NCBI GenBank assembly: GCA_902806105.1
Contig: CADCVI010000133.1
Span: 1-8,190 of the forward strand
Source of the DNA: an uncultured Rubrobacteraceae bacterium
GTDB taxonomy: Bacteria; Actinomycetota; Rubrobacteria; Rubrobacterales; Rubrobacteraceae
Direction: 5' to 3'
DNA: 8,190 nucleotides
The position numbers and the translations under genes were made by a program. Positions 1 through 5,991 of this stretch are shown one piece after another. Position 1 is the stretch's first letter. Every line of letters starts with the position of its first letter. The notes beneath the pieces are model-generated. The model was given only the letters and a program-made list of their open reading frames with translations. It was not told the DNA's origin and searched no databases.

Positions 1-77
1 CCCTCTTCAGGGTAGTACTCCCCCGCTAGCATCTCCTTGTCGGCGATAGCGCAGATGATTACGGCATAGCAATCCAA
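1..77 (-). CDS. Possible partial coding sequence at the left edge
   Basis: Downstream of the transporter stop, one minus-strand frame stays open to the edge of the window. From a possible TTG start at 77 it reads roughly LDCYAVIICAIADKEM followed by LAGEYYPEEG, which has a coding-like mix of residues. All three plus-strand frames contain stops here. There is no clear ribosome binding site before the TTG. The only in-frame ATG (19-21) has AAGGAG directly against it, which is too close. I do not recognise the protein. If real, it is the start of another gene in the same direction as the transporter. It may also be chance. Confidence 0.2.
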   Translation of the reverse strand, partial: MDCYAVIICAIADKEMLAGEYYPEE

Positions 78-109
78 CTGGTGCTTGGCGAGAAGGTGGG
101 GGGGAGGTT

Positions 110-1465
110 TTAGACGCCGGTCGGGCTTCTGCCCCCGTCCAGAAGGTTTCGCTCCTCCGGCCTCGTCTCGGAGAGGTCGGTTTCGTAGGTCTCCGAGAGC
201 AACAGCACGGCGACGAAGCTCACCAGCGCCACGAGCGCTATGTAAAGCGCGATGGACCACGAGGCCCCCGTCAAGGCCAGGAGGCGGGCGGAGATGTACG
301 GTGCGAGGGAGCCCCCGAGGATGCTCGCGAGGCCGTAGCTCAAGGAGGCGCCCGAGTAGCGCACCCGCGTGCCGAAGAGCTCCGAGAAGAACGCCCCCAT
401 CGGCCCGTACATCGCCGACCACGCGACCATGCCGACGGAGAAGGCCAGCGAGATCAGTACGGGGTTGGCCGTGTCCACGAGCCACACCATCGGGAACGCC
501 CACAGCCCCAGGAATCCCGTGCTGAACAGCGCGAGCCTTCGCCGGCCGATCCTGTCCGAAAGCCCTGCGAAGGCCATGATGGCGACCCCCATGCACACGA
601 CGGAGACCATGACGCAGTACAGCATGGTGGTCCGCGAGAGACCGAGCGCGGTGGTTCCGTAGGTGAGCATGAAGGTGGTCACCACGAAGAAAAACGTGAA
701 CATTACGCTGCCCGCGAGCGACGCCAGGGCGAGCACCCTCGGGTAGGTGCGCACCACGTCCACGACGGGGACCGACGCCCCGGAATTACTCTCGAGGACG
801 CGGCGGAAGGCCGGCGTCTCGGCCACCCGAGACCGGATAAACAGCCCGACGGCGACGAGCACGATGCTGAAGAGGAACGGCAACCGCCACCCCCAGGCGG
901 CGAACTGCTCATCCGAGAGCGTCCCGGCGGCGAGTAGGAAGGAGCCGCTGGAGAGCAGGAACCCGACCGGGGGCCCCATCTGCGGGAAGGCGGCGTAGAA
1001 GCCCTTCCTCTCCGCGGGGGCGTGCTCGGCGGCCATCAGGACCGCCCCGCCCCACTCGCCGCCCAGGCCGATCCCCTGAACAAACCTCAAGACGACCAGC
1101 AGGACAGGCGCCGCCACGCCGATCGTCGCGTAGCCCGGCAGGAGGCCCACGAAGAACGTCGCCAGACCCATCGCCAGGAGCGAGGCGATAAGCATGGCCT
1201 TCCGCCCGATCTTGTCCCCGTAGTGACCGAAGATCACGCCGCCCAAAGGCCGGGCGAAGAAGGCGACCCCGAAGGTCGCGAAAGACGCCAGCGTACCGGA
1301 GACCGGAGAGAGTTCCGGGAAGAAGACGCCTCCGAAGACGAGAGCCGCCGCCGTCGCGTAGATGTAGAAGTCGTAGAACTCGATGGTCGTGCCGACGAAG
1401 CTCGCGAAGGCGATCTTGTTGATCGACATGTCCCTGCCCATGCCCTCGCCGGCGATCTTCTCCAC
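110..1465 (-). CDS. MFS transporter, metabolite:H+ symporter (MHS) family
   Basis: This is an inner-membrane secondary transporter of 451 residues, the usual length for MHS members (ProP, KgtP, ShiA relatives), which move small charged metabolites or betaines with protons. The sequence shows the MHS opening ASFVGTTIEFYDFYIY (21-36). It has the loop 2-3 motif GHYGDKIGRK (80-89), its second-half counterpart GLSDRIGRRR (301-310), RFVQGIGLGGEWGGA in TM4 (127-141) and WGWRLPFLFS (191-200). The C-terminal half carries the typical YGPMGAFFSELF and GASLSYGLASILGG stretches. About twelve hydrophobic segments can be read. The GTG start at 1465 is chosen because GGGAGGGG lies 3-4 bases upstream; ATGs at residues 9 and 13 are alternatives. 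It lies downstream of the oxygenase-hydrolase pair in the same direction but 351 bp away with its own predicted promoter. A betaine-like substrate is inferred from the neighbouring oxygenase; the sequence alone does not fix the substrate. Confidence 0.9.
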   Translation of the reverse strand: MEKIAGEGMGRDMSINKIAFASFVGTTIEFYDFYIYATAAALVFGGVFFPELSPVSGTLASFATFGVAFFARPLGGVIFGHYGDKIGRKAMLIASLLAMGLATFFVGLLPGYATIGVAAPVLLVVLRFVQGIGLGGEWGGAVLMAAEHAPAERKGFYAAFPQMGPPVGFLLSSGSFLLAAGTLSDEQFAAWGWRLPFLFSIVLVAVGLFIRSRVAETPAFRRVLESNSGASVPVVDVVRTYPRVLALASLAGSVMFTFFFVVTTFMLTYGTTALGLSRTTMLYCVMVSVVCMGVAIMAFAGLSDRIGRRRLALFSTGFLGLWAFPMVWLVDTANPVLISLAFSVGMVAWSAMYGPMGAFFSELFGTRVRYSGASLSYGLASILGGSLAPYISARLLALTGASWSIALYIALVALVSFVAVLLLSETYETDLSETRPEERNLLDGGRSPTGV

Positions 1466-1505
1466 CCGCCCCTCCCTCTACGCCATACGCCAGGACAAGG
1501 TCGTC

Positions 1506-1534
1506 ATGTTAGTTGCGCAAGAGGTTTAAAGCAA
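1506..1534 (-). promoter_or_regulatory. Predicted sigma-70-like promoter for the MHS transporter
   Basis: On the minus strand, TTGCTT (1534-1529) and TAACAT (1511-1506) are separated by exactly 17 bases. They match the -35 and -10 consensus at 3/6 and 4/6 positions. The expected start point near 1499 would give a leader of about 34 bases before the GTG at 1465. The spacer holds the palindrome TTGCGCAA (1513-1520). An inverted pair GTTGC (1512-1516) and GCAAC (1531-1535) flanks it, so a repressor or activator could act here. This is a consensus match only. Confidence 0.45.
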
Positions 1535-1687
1535 CGCCACACCACTTTGGTCGCGTCATCCGGACGGTGACTCGGCGCTTCCTACCGACGGCACTGCCGA
1601 TGCTTCTCGATGCTTCGGCCACGACCTCTTCGTTCGGTCATCTACCCCGCCGAGGTGGCGCTATGGGTGGGGGGCTCGTGAGAAGGA

Positions 1688-1710
1688 GAGGGACCACGCC
1701 CGTGGCCCTC
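1688..1710 (-). terminator. Strong hairpin between hydrolase and transporter, possible terminator
   Basis: The sequence folds as GAGGG-(A)-CCAC, loop GCCC, GTGG-CCCTC. That is nine G/C-rich base pairs with one bulged A, about 107 bases past the hydrolase stop. No run of T follows on either strand, so it is not a classical intrinsic terminator, although actinobacterial terminators often lack the T tract. It could end the oxygenase-hydrolase transcript or stabilise its 3' end. A weaker hairpin, GAGCC-CTGT-GGCTC, lies at 1755-1768. I see no gene in 1466-1816. Confidence 0.3.
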
Positions 1711-1713
1711 CGG

Positions 1714-1729
1714 AAGAGGTATAAAGAAA
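1714..1729. repeat. 16-bp near-copy of the transporter promoter -35 region
   Basis: AAGAGGTATAAAGAAA here matches AAGAGGTTTAAAGCAA at 1519-1534 at 14 of 16 positions in direct orientation, 195 bp apart. The other copy spans the predicted -35 box of the transporter promoter. The pair may be two sites for one regulator, or a chance match of A/G-rich sequence. Confidence 0.3.
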
Positions 1730-1816
1730 GCATTCTCGGGGAGAAGCACGCCGGGAGCCCTGTGGCTCTGTGGATCCGTGGGAGACCCCGGGTTATGCGC
1801 AAGCAGCCGGGCAAGC

Positions 1817-2674
1817 CTACTTTAGCGGGAGGATGCACGGCCCGAGCGCCGGCGCATCCCGGAGGAGCGTGCAGCCGAAAGAGGCCCGCCACCGCTTCGC
1901 GAAGCCGGGGTCTATCTCGCCGACGCTCGTGGTACCCGCGCTCCCGGATATGCGCCTGCCGTCAGGGCTGAAGACGCCACCCGGGTCGCGGAAGGTCGCC
2001 CCCGGATAATCCCCGAGCTGGTTGGCGCTCGCCAGGTAGACGGCGTTGTCAAGGGCGCGGGCGGCGCAGGTCAGGTTGTACTGTGGCCCCCACGGATGCC
2101 GCCAGCCGGACGGCGCCAGGACGAGATCCACGCCCTCCATCGCGGCCCCGCGGACGACCTCCGGAAAACCGAGATCCCAACAGATGGCGAGGGCGACGCG
2201 CGCCCCGCCCGCCCACACGACCGGGGTGCGCGTGCCCGGAACAAAGACGTCCGGCTCCCCGAGGGTCCTCACGAGGTGCCGCTTCCTGTACGTGAGCAGG
2301 ACCCCGCGCGGCCCGACCAGGTTCGCGCTGTCCGAGACGCCTCCCGGCTTGTCCCGGAGCTTCTCTGGGAACCCGTAGGCCACGTAGAGGCCGAGTCGCC
2401 GCGCCAGGGAGAGGAAGAATCCGGCGCTCGGACCCGTCTCGGCGTCCTCGGCATAACGGTGAATCCCGGCGAGGTTCGCGTACCCGGAGGTGAAGAGCTC
2501 CGGTAGGACTACCCACCGGAGCGCCGGGTAAGAGCGCTTGGTCTCCGTTACGGCGACCTCGGCCAGCAGGAGGTTCCCCGCGACGTCCTCCGGCTCGGGC
2601 CCGAGGTGGAGGGCGGCGGCGAGCGGATGTCCGATGCGGGGTTCGCCGGGCCGCCGGTTGGCATGTAGCTCCAC
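1817..2674 (-). CDS. Carbon-nitrogen hydrolase (nitrilase/amidase superfamily)
   Basis: This is a soluble enzyme of about 285 residues that hydrolyses a C-N bond (amide, carbamoyl or nitrile). The Glu-Lys-Cys triad of the superfamily is present: E59 in VVLPELFTSGY, K131 in LLTYRKRHL and C165 in ALAICWDLGFPE. Other family marks are a further Glu at 140, GVDLVLAPSGW (181-191) and AARALDNAVYLASAN (204-218). A Cys-Trp-Asp nucleophile motif suits amidases or omega-amidases at least as well as true nitrilases, so the substrate is open. The GTG at 2674 is chosen because AAGGG (2684-2680) precedes it and it lies 10 bp after the oxygenase stop, implying co-transcription and probably translational coupling. 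The frame is open upstream to an ATG at 2752, but that would overlap the oxygenase and add an Arg/Pro-rich stretch unlike the family. The N-terminus is odd: the usual opening beta-strand is poorly matched, and a well-placed ATG at 2664 lies in another frame (see findings). Confidence 0.85.
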   Translation of the reverse strand: MELHANRRPGEPRIGHPLAAALHLGPEPEDVAGNLLLAEVAVTETKRSYPALRWVVLPELFTSGYANLAGIHRYAEDAETGPSAGFFLSLARRLGLYVAYGFPEKLRDKPGGVSDSANLVGPRGVLLTYRKRHLVRTLGEPDVFVPGTRTPVVWAGGARVALAICWDLGFPEVVRGAAMEGVDLVLAPSGWRHPWGPQYNLTCAARALDNAVYLASANQLGDYPGATFRDPGGVFSPDGRRISGSAGTTSVGEIDPGFAKRWRASFGCTLLRDAPALGPCILPLK

Positions 2675-2684
2675 CCTCGCCCTT

Positions 2685-3950
2685 CTAGGTGCTCGCCGAC
2701 GCGGCCAGGGCCGCGGGGAATCGCGGTGCTCCGCCTGCGTCGCCGGCGTCACCGAGTTGGCCCAGGTACCATTGCACGAACGTCTCGACCGAGCCCTCCG
2801 TGATCTGCGAGTAGGGTCCCGGCTCGTAGGCGACGGACCTGATGCCGGCGTGGTTGTTCTCGCAGAGTTCCCAGTCCTGCTCGGAGGTGGCCCGCCACAC
2901 CTCCGCGACCCGGTCGGGGTCGTAGTCCACGCCCTCTGCTGCGTCTTCGCGCACGAGGAAACTGACCTCGACCCGCGTGAGCTCCGGGCCGATCGGGAGC
3001 AGGCGGGTCGTCATGGCGTAGTCGCAGTTGGCGTGGCCCCAGAAGTTGGGGAGCGTGATCAGGCGTAGGCTGCCCACGTTCGGGTCCGTAAGCTTGCCCA
3101 TGAGCGGCGCGACGAGACCGCCGTCGAGGCTCTCTGTCAGGAAGCCTTCCTTGAGCGGGAGGCGGGAGACCCGGTAGCCGGACCCACCGGGAAAGCTGAC
3201 CTCCTCGGGGGAGAGGCCGAGGGAGCGCCAGCGGCCGTACTCGTGTTCCAGGGTAGACTCGTAGCCCGCGTCGCTGCGCGAGTCGCCCGGCAGGCCGAGG
3301 TCGTAGTTGGACATGCAGAACTCGGGGTGGCTCACCCGGCAGTGGTAGCACTCGCGGTTGTTCTCGACGAGGACCTTCCAGTTCGCGCGGACCTCGTAGG
3401 AGTCCCGAGCCGCAACCTTCGCCCGCTCCAGGCCATGCGGGCGGAGCTGGGGCTCGACGGCCTCGAAGAAGGCTTCGAAGTCCGGGGTGCTCTCGCCCGT
3501 GGCGAGGCACACGAAGACGAGCCCGGCGAGCTCGCGGGCCAAGGCGGGGCGCAGGCGGTACCCGTCGGCGTCGAAGCCCTCGCCCATGAGCCGGGCGTTC
3601 GTGAGGCCGCCGTCGAGGGCGTAGACCCACTGGTGGTAGGGGCAGACCAGGGAGCGGGAGTGGCCCCGCTCCTCGGTGACGATGCGCGAGCCCCGGTGGC
3701 GGCAAACGTTGAAGTGGGCGCGGACGGCGCCCTCCTTGTCGCGGAGGACGATCAGATTCTCCGCGCCGACGGGGAGGAGAAAGTAGTCCCCGGGCTCGGG
3801 GATCTCGCAGGCATGCCCGGCGAACAGCCAGTTTCTGTAGAAGACCCGCCGAAGGTCCTCCTCGAAGATCTCCGGCTCCACGTAGAACTCCCGGGGCAGG
3901 CTCTTGCCCGGTACGCGGCTCTTCAACAGGACGTTCAAGTCGGTCATCAT
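2685..3950 (-). CDS. Rieske non-heme iron oxygenase, alpha subunit (GbcA/CntA-like)
   Basis: This is the catalytic subunit of a two-component oxygenase that uses O2 and electrons from a separate reductase. Numbered from the ATG at 3950 it has 421 residues. The Rieske [2Fe-2S] motif is complete and exactly spaced: C83-X-H85-X17-C103-X2-H106. The mononuclear iron site shows ENNRECYHCRVSH, with H203 and H208 as ligands and D359 in SEQDWELCENN as the likely third. The residue bridging the two centres is E200, where naphthalene dioxygenase has Asp. Glu there, with WLFAGH, FNVCRHRGSRI and CPYHQW, points to the class that attacks quaternary amines (glycine betaine GbcA, carnitine CntA, stachydrine demethylase). 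The precise substrate is inferred only. The start is ATG 3950 or 3947; an upstream ATG at 4088 would add 46 Pro/Ser/Arg-rich residues. The hydrolase follows directly. The reductase partner is absent from the window. Divergent LysR control is likely. Confidence 0.9.
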   Translation of the reverse strand: MMTDLNVLLKSRVPGKSLPREFYVEPEIFEEDLRRVFYRNWLFAGHACEIPEPGDYFLLPVGAENLIVLRDKEGAVRAHFNVCRHRGSRIVTEERGHSRSLVCPYHQWVYALDGGLTNARLMGEGFDADGYRLRPALARELAGLVFVCLATGESTPDFEAFFEAVEPQLRPHGLERAKVAARDSYEVRANWKVLVENNRECYHCRVSHPEFCMSNYDLGLPGDSRSDAGYESTLEHEYGRWRSLGLSPEEVSFPGGSGYRVSRLPLKEGFLTESLDGGLVAPLMGKLTDPNVGSLRLITLPNFWGHANCDYAMTTRLLPIGPELTRVEVSFLVREDAAEGVDYDPDRVAEVWRATSEQDWELCENNHAGIRSVAYEPGPYSQITEGSVETFVQWYLGQLGDAGDAGGAPRFPAALAASAST

Positions 3951-4129
3951 CTCCCGCTCCTCAAGCGTGGAAGGCTCTCTCGGAGGCGGCGTCGGTGGTG
4001 GGCCGGGCGAGCCGGATGATGCGCGAGTGGTACCGGGACGCGCCGCGTTCGTGCCCGAACCTTTCCAGTCCAAGCACCGTGCCCCCAACCCGCCGCACCC
4101 GAGACGATCGCTTCGAGGTTTCTGTTCAT
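3947..4129 (-). CDS. Possible 60-residue leader ORF in the oxygenase 5' region
   Basis: An ATG at 4129 opens a 60-codon frame whose TGA (3949-3947) overlaps the two candidate oxygenase ATGs in an ATGATGA arrangement, typical of translational coupling. The ATG coincides with the start point predicted from the -10 box, so the ORF could be read from a leaderless mRNA, which is common in actinobacteria. Against this, the product is rich in Arg, His and Pro after about residue 25 and resembles no protein I know, as chance ORFs in GC-rich DNA do. It has no Shine-Dalgarno sequence. Confidence 0.15.
   Translation of the reverse strand: MNRNLEAIVSGAAGWGHGAWTGKVRARTRRVPVPLAHHPARPAHHRRRLRESLPRLRSGR
3957..3962 (-). 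promoter_or_regulatory. Ribosome binding site that sets the oxygenase start
   Basis: On the minus strand GAGGAG ends 6 bases before the ATG at 3950 and 9 bases before the next in-frame ATG at 3947. This supports a start here rather than at the upstream ATG at 4088. After this point the protein reads MMTDLNVLLKSR, which leads straight into the conserved region of the family. Confidence 0.7.
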
Positions 4130-4135
4130 ACCCGA

Positions 4136-4165
4136 AATGTAGAAGCGTCTCCGGGGGCCGTCCAA
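4136..4165 (-). promoter_or_regulatory. Predicted promoter of the oxygenase-hydrolase unit
   Basis: On the minus strand TTGGAC (4165-4160) and TACATT (4141-4136) are 18 bases apart. They match the -35 and -10 consensus at 3/6 and 4/6. The expected start point is near 4129, giving a leader of about 179 bases. The weak -35 fits a promoter that needs an activator, and the LysR-type palindrome at 4186-4200 sits just upstream in the activating position. Confidence 0.45.
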
Positions 4166-4185
4166 TACGTTTTTCGAAGGGGACG

Positions 4186-4200
4186 ATAAGCCCGGCTTAT
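4186..4200. promoter_or_regulatory. LysR-type operator, perfect palindrome with T-N11-A
   Basis: ATAAGCC-C-GGCTTAT is a perfect 7-bp inverted repeat around one central base. It contains the T-N11-A core (T4187, A4199) used by LysR-family regulators. It lies between the divergent LysR gene and the oxygenase. Its centre (4193) is about 64 bp upstream of the predicted oxygenase start point, the usual recognition-site position, and 95 bp upstream of the LysR ATG. A weak -10-like TATACC (4198-4203) reading toward the LysR gene overlaps it, which would allow autorepression. The sequence and symmetry are seen directly; binding by this regulator is inferred. Confidence 0.65.
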
Positions 4201-4287
4201 ACCTCCTTGGGTCTTGAGCTCTCTGGTCCGTCCGGCCCGCAAAGGGGGTACAGTAAGAGTGTCAGAGCAGATACGAGTGGGCCGTAC

Positions 4288-5253
4288 ATGGAACTCAGGC
4301 ACCTAAGATATTTCGTCGCGGTGGCCGAAGAACTGAACTTCAGCCGGGCTGCGGGGCGGATGTACCTCTCCCAACCGGCCTTGAGCCAGCAGGTCCGAAA
4401 GCTCGAACGAGAGCTCGGGGTGGATCTCTTCCGTCGAACGAAGAACCACGTCGAGCTGACGGAGGCGGGTCTCACCCTGCTGGAGGGCGCCCGCCGGGTC
4501 CTGGTGCTCGTCGAGCAGACTGCTCGCGAGGCCAGGGAGGTGGGCGGCGCCCAGGAACGTCACCTGAAAGTAGGGTTCCCGGAGTACGCCAACCACACGC
4601 CCGTCGCGGACGCCCTTCAGACCTTCCGCAGGCGCTACCCGTACGTCCGGCTGGAAGAGCACGAGACGTTCACGCTGCAAGAGACGCTGCAGCAGATCGA
4701 CAAGCTGCACGACGGAACGCTCGATATCGGCTTCATGCTGAGGCCCGGGGAGGATAGGCTCCTGAGGATAGAGCACGTCCTGGATATAGAGCTCGTGGCC
4801 GCCCTTCCCAAGGGTCATCCCCTCGCCGATCGGGAGGAGATCTCCATGATCGAGCTCTCCGAAGAACGCCTCATCCTCTTCTCGCGCAGCTTCCACCCGC
4901 GCTCCTACGATTACGTGGTCGGCTGTTGCAGAGAAGCGGGCTTCGAGCCCAAGGTGGTGCAGCGCAAGGAGCCGCAACTGTACTCAGGCGCCACCACTTA
5001 CAGGATGGTCGCCTCCGGCATCGGGGTCGGCATCGTCGCCCGGCCCGTCGTCTCCGGGTACCGGCCGTACGACGTGACCTTCAAGCCCCTGCGGGATCCC
5101 GCGCCGATGCTCGACCTGGTAGCGGCCTGGCGACGCGACGACCCTAGCTCCAACCTGCGAAGCTTTCTGGAAATAATCCGGGAGCTTACCCAGACCCCCA
5201 ACCGGGCCAGCGCCGCGCCGGACCGCGAGGAGGAACACCTCCTGGGAACCTGA
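4288..5253 (+). CDS. LysR-family transcriptional regulator
   Basis: This is a 321-residue DNA-binding regulator of normal family length. Residues 1-60 form the winged helix-turn-helix, opening MELRHLRYFVAVAEELNFSRA with the recognition stretch LSQPALSQQVRKLE (27-40) and ELGVDLFRRT (42-51). A linker helix follows to about residue 88. The periplasmic-binding-like effector domain begins at RHLKVGFPEY (91-100) and includes TLDIGFMLRPGED (144-156), ALPKGHPLADREE (172-184) and VASGIGVGIVARPVV (241-255). The tail after about residue 303 is polar and probably disordered. The ATG at 4288 is chosen because the HTH begins there and a weak GAGTGG lies 7 bases upstream; the open frame before it is not LysR-like. 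It is divergent from the oxygenase and probably activates it when a pathway metabolite binds. The effector cannot be read from the sequence. Confidence 0.93.
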   Translation: MELRHLRYFVAVAEELNFSRAAGRMYLSQPALSQQVRKLERELGVDLFRRTKNHVELTEAGLTLLEGARRVLVLVEQTAREAREVGGAQERHLKVGFPEYANHTPVADALQTFRRRYPYVRLEEHETFTLQETLQQIDKLHDGTLDIGFMLRPGEDRLLRIEHVLDIELVAALPKGHPLADREEISMIELSEERLILFSRSFHPRSYDYVVGCCREAGFEPKVVQRKEPQLYSGATTYRMVASGIGVGIVARPVVSGYRPYDVTFKPLRDPAPMLDLVAAWRRDDPSSNLRSFLEIIRELTQTPNRASAAPDREEEHLLGT

Positions 5254-5874
5254 CCATACGGTCCTCGCCGGGTAGCCGCCGAAGCCTGCCCCCGGCATGC
5301 CCCCTGGGAAGCGCCGTCGTGGACCGAATACAGCTGGTTACGCCTTCTTCGGATCTGCCATCCATGGCGTCGGTGGCGCCCAGCTCCTGCTCTATAGCTT
5401 CTCAGAGATTGTTGCGAAGGCGTTGACGATTCCGGGGTACTCGTCCACACCTCCCCGCGGACGGAGAGAAACGGGCTGCATATCGGGAAGGACCGTTTGT
5501 CATCCAGGGGCATCAGGCCAGGTGCCGCGATGCATTCGTCTGGGCTGGAGATCATGGTCCGGGGTACCGCCGCGGCAGCGGAGCCCGGGCGCACCGGGAT
5601 GGGGAACGGGCCGGCCGAGCGTAGCGGAGATTGCCCTGCTTGAGAAGGTCTCCGAGGGCCAAAGGTAGTGTTGCCCGAACACGGACAGGGCGGATGCACG
5701 ACCCAGGGACGACAGAGGACGGTCACGTCCTGTTCATGGACCTGGAGCACGAAATCCCGAAGGGCGACGGGCACAGATACTCCGCTTCGAGGAGGTGCCC
5801 GCGCCCCGCGACGCTAGAGCTGTGAAGGGTTCGCAGGTGGTTCCATGGGCCTGTATTGTCGCCCTCGATGCGGG
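5254..5874. other. Long gap without an intact gene; possible gene remnants
   Basis: I see no supported gene or clear terminator here. Short stretches look coding-like. On the minus strand, 5392-5481 reads MQPVSLRPRGGVDEY then PGIVNAFATISEKL and a stop. On the plus strand, from the ATG at 5694, TTEDGHVLFMDLEHEIPKGD appears in one frame; near 5760-5815 a different plus frame reads AQILRFEEVPAPRDA. The switch between frames would suit a decayed gene with a frameshift. None of these has a ribosome binding site or a family I can name. They could be remnants of a lost gene or chance open frames in GC-rich DNA. Confidence 0.3.
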
Positions 5875-5903
5875 TTGCCACGGTAATTACGAGAGGGTAA
5901 TGT
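5875..5903 (+). promoter_or_regulatory. Predicted promoter of the sensor kinase gene
   Basis: TTGCCA (5875-5880) matches the -35 consensus at 5/6. It is followed after exactly 17 bases by TAATGT (5898-5903), a weaker 3/6 match to the -10. The start point would be near 5910, leaving about 80 bases of leader before the ATG at 5992. The surrounding stretch is less GC-rich than its flanks, as promoters in GC-rich genomes tend to be. Confidence 0.4.
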
Positions 5904-5991
5904 TGGGTTAGCGGTGGGTTCGAGGCAAAGAGAGGGACCATGCGAGGAACGGAGGCACACCTTCCGCGCTGGTCCGGGGATGGGTAGCGCG

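Noticed and set aside
1022..1570. A 182-codon plus-strand frame across the transporter start
   Set aside because: It is antisense to the MHS transporter, extremely rich in Arg, Asp, Glu and His, and has no family resemblance.
1755..1768. GAGCC-CTGT-GGCTC hairpin as the hydrolase terminator
   Set aside because: It has only a 5-bp stem and no T tract; the hairpin at 1688-1710 is the better candidate.
3243..4019. A 258-codon plus-strand frame opposite the oxygenase
   Set aside because: It is the antisense of the conserved Rieske coding sequence. Its Val/Ala/Glu-rich composition is what antisense of GC-rich genes gives.
3904..4287. Extension of the LysR frame upstream of 4288
   Set aside because: The frame is open, but the LysR helix-turn-helix starts exactly at the ATG at 4288. 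The upstream part would run through the operator and promoter region and has no LysR homology.
5297..5668. A 123-codon plus-strand frame in the gap after the LysR gene
   Set aside because: It has no ribosome binding site, no motif, and a Gly/Arg/Pro-rich composition; it is probably a chance frame.
4998..5774. A 258-codon minus-strand frame over the end of the LysR gene and the gap after it
   Set aside because: Its C-terminal part is antisense to LysR and the rest has irregular composition without motifs. Only short pieces of the gap look coding-like, and those are in other frames.
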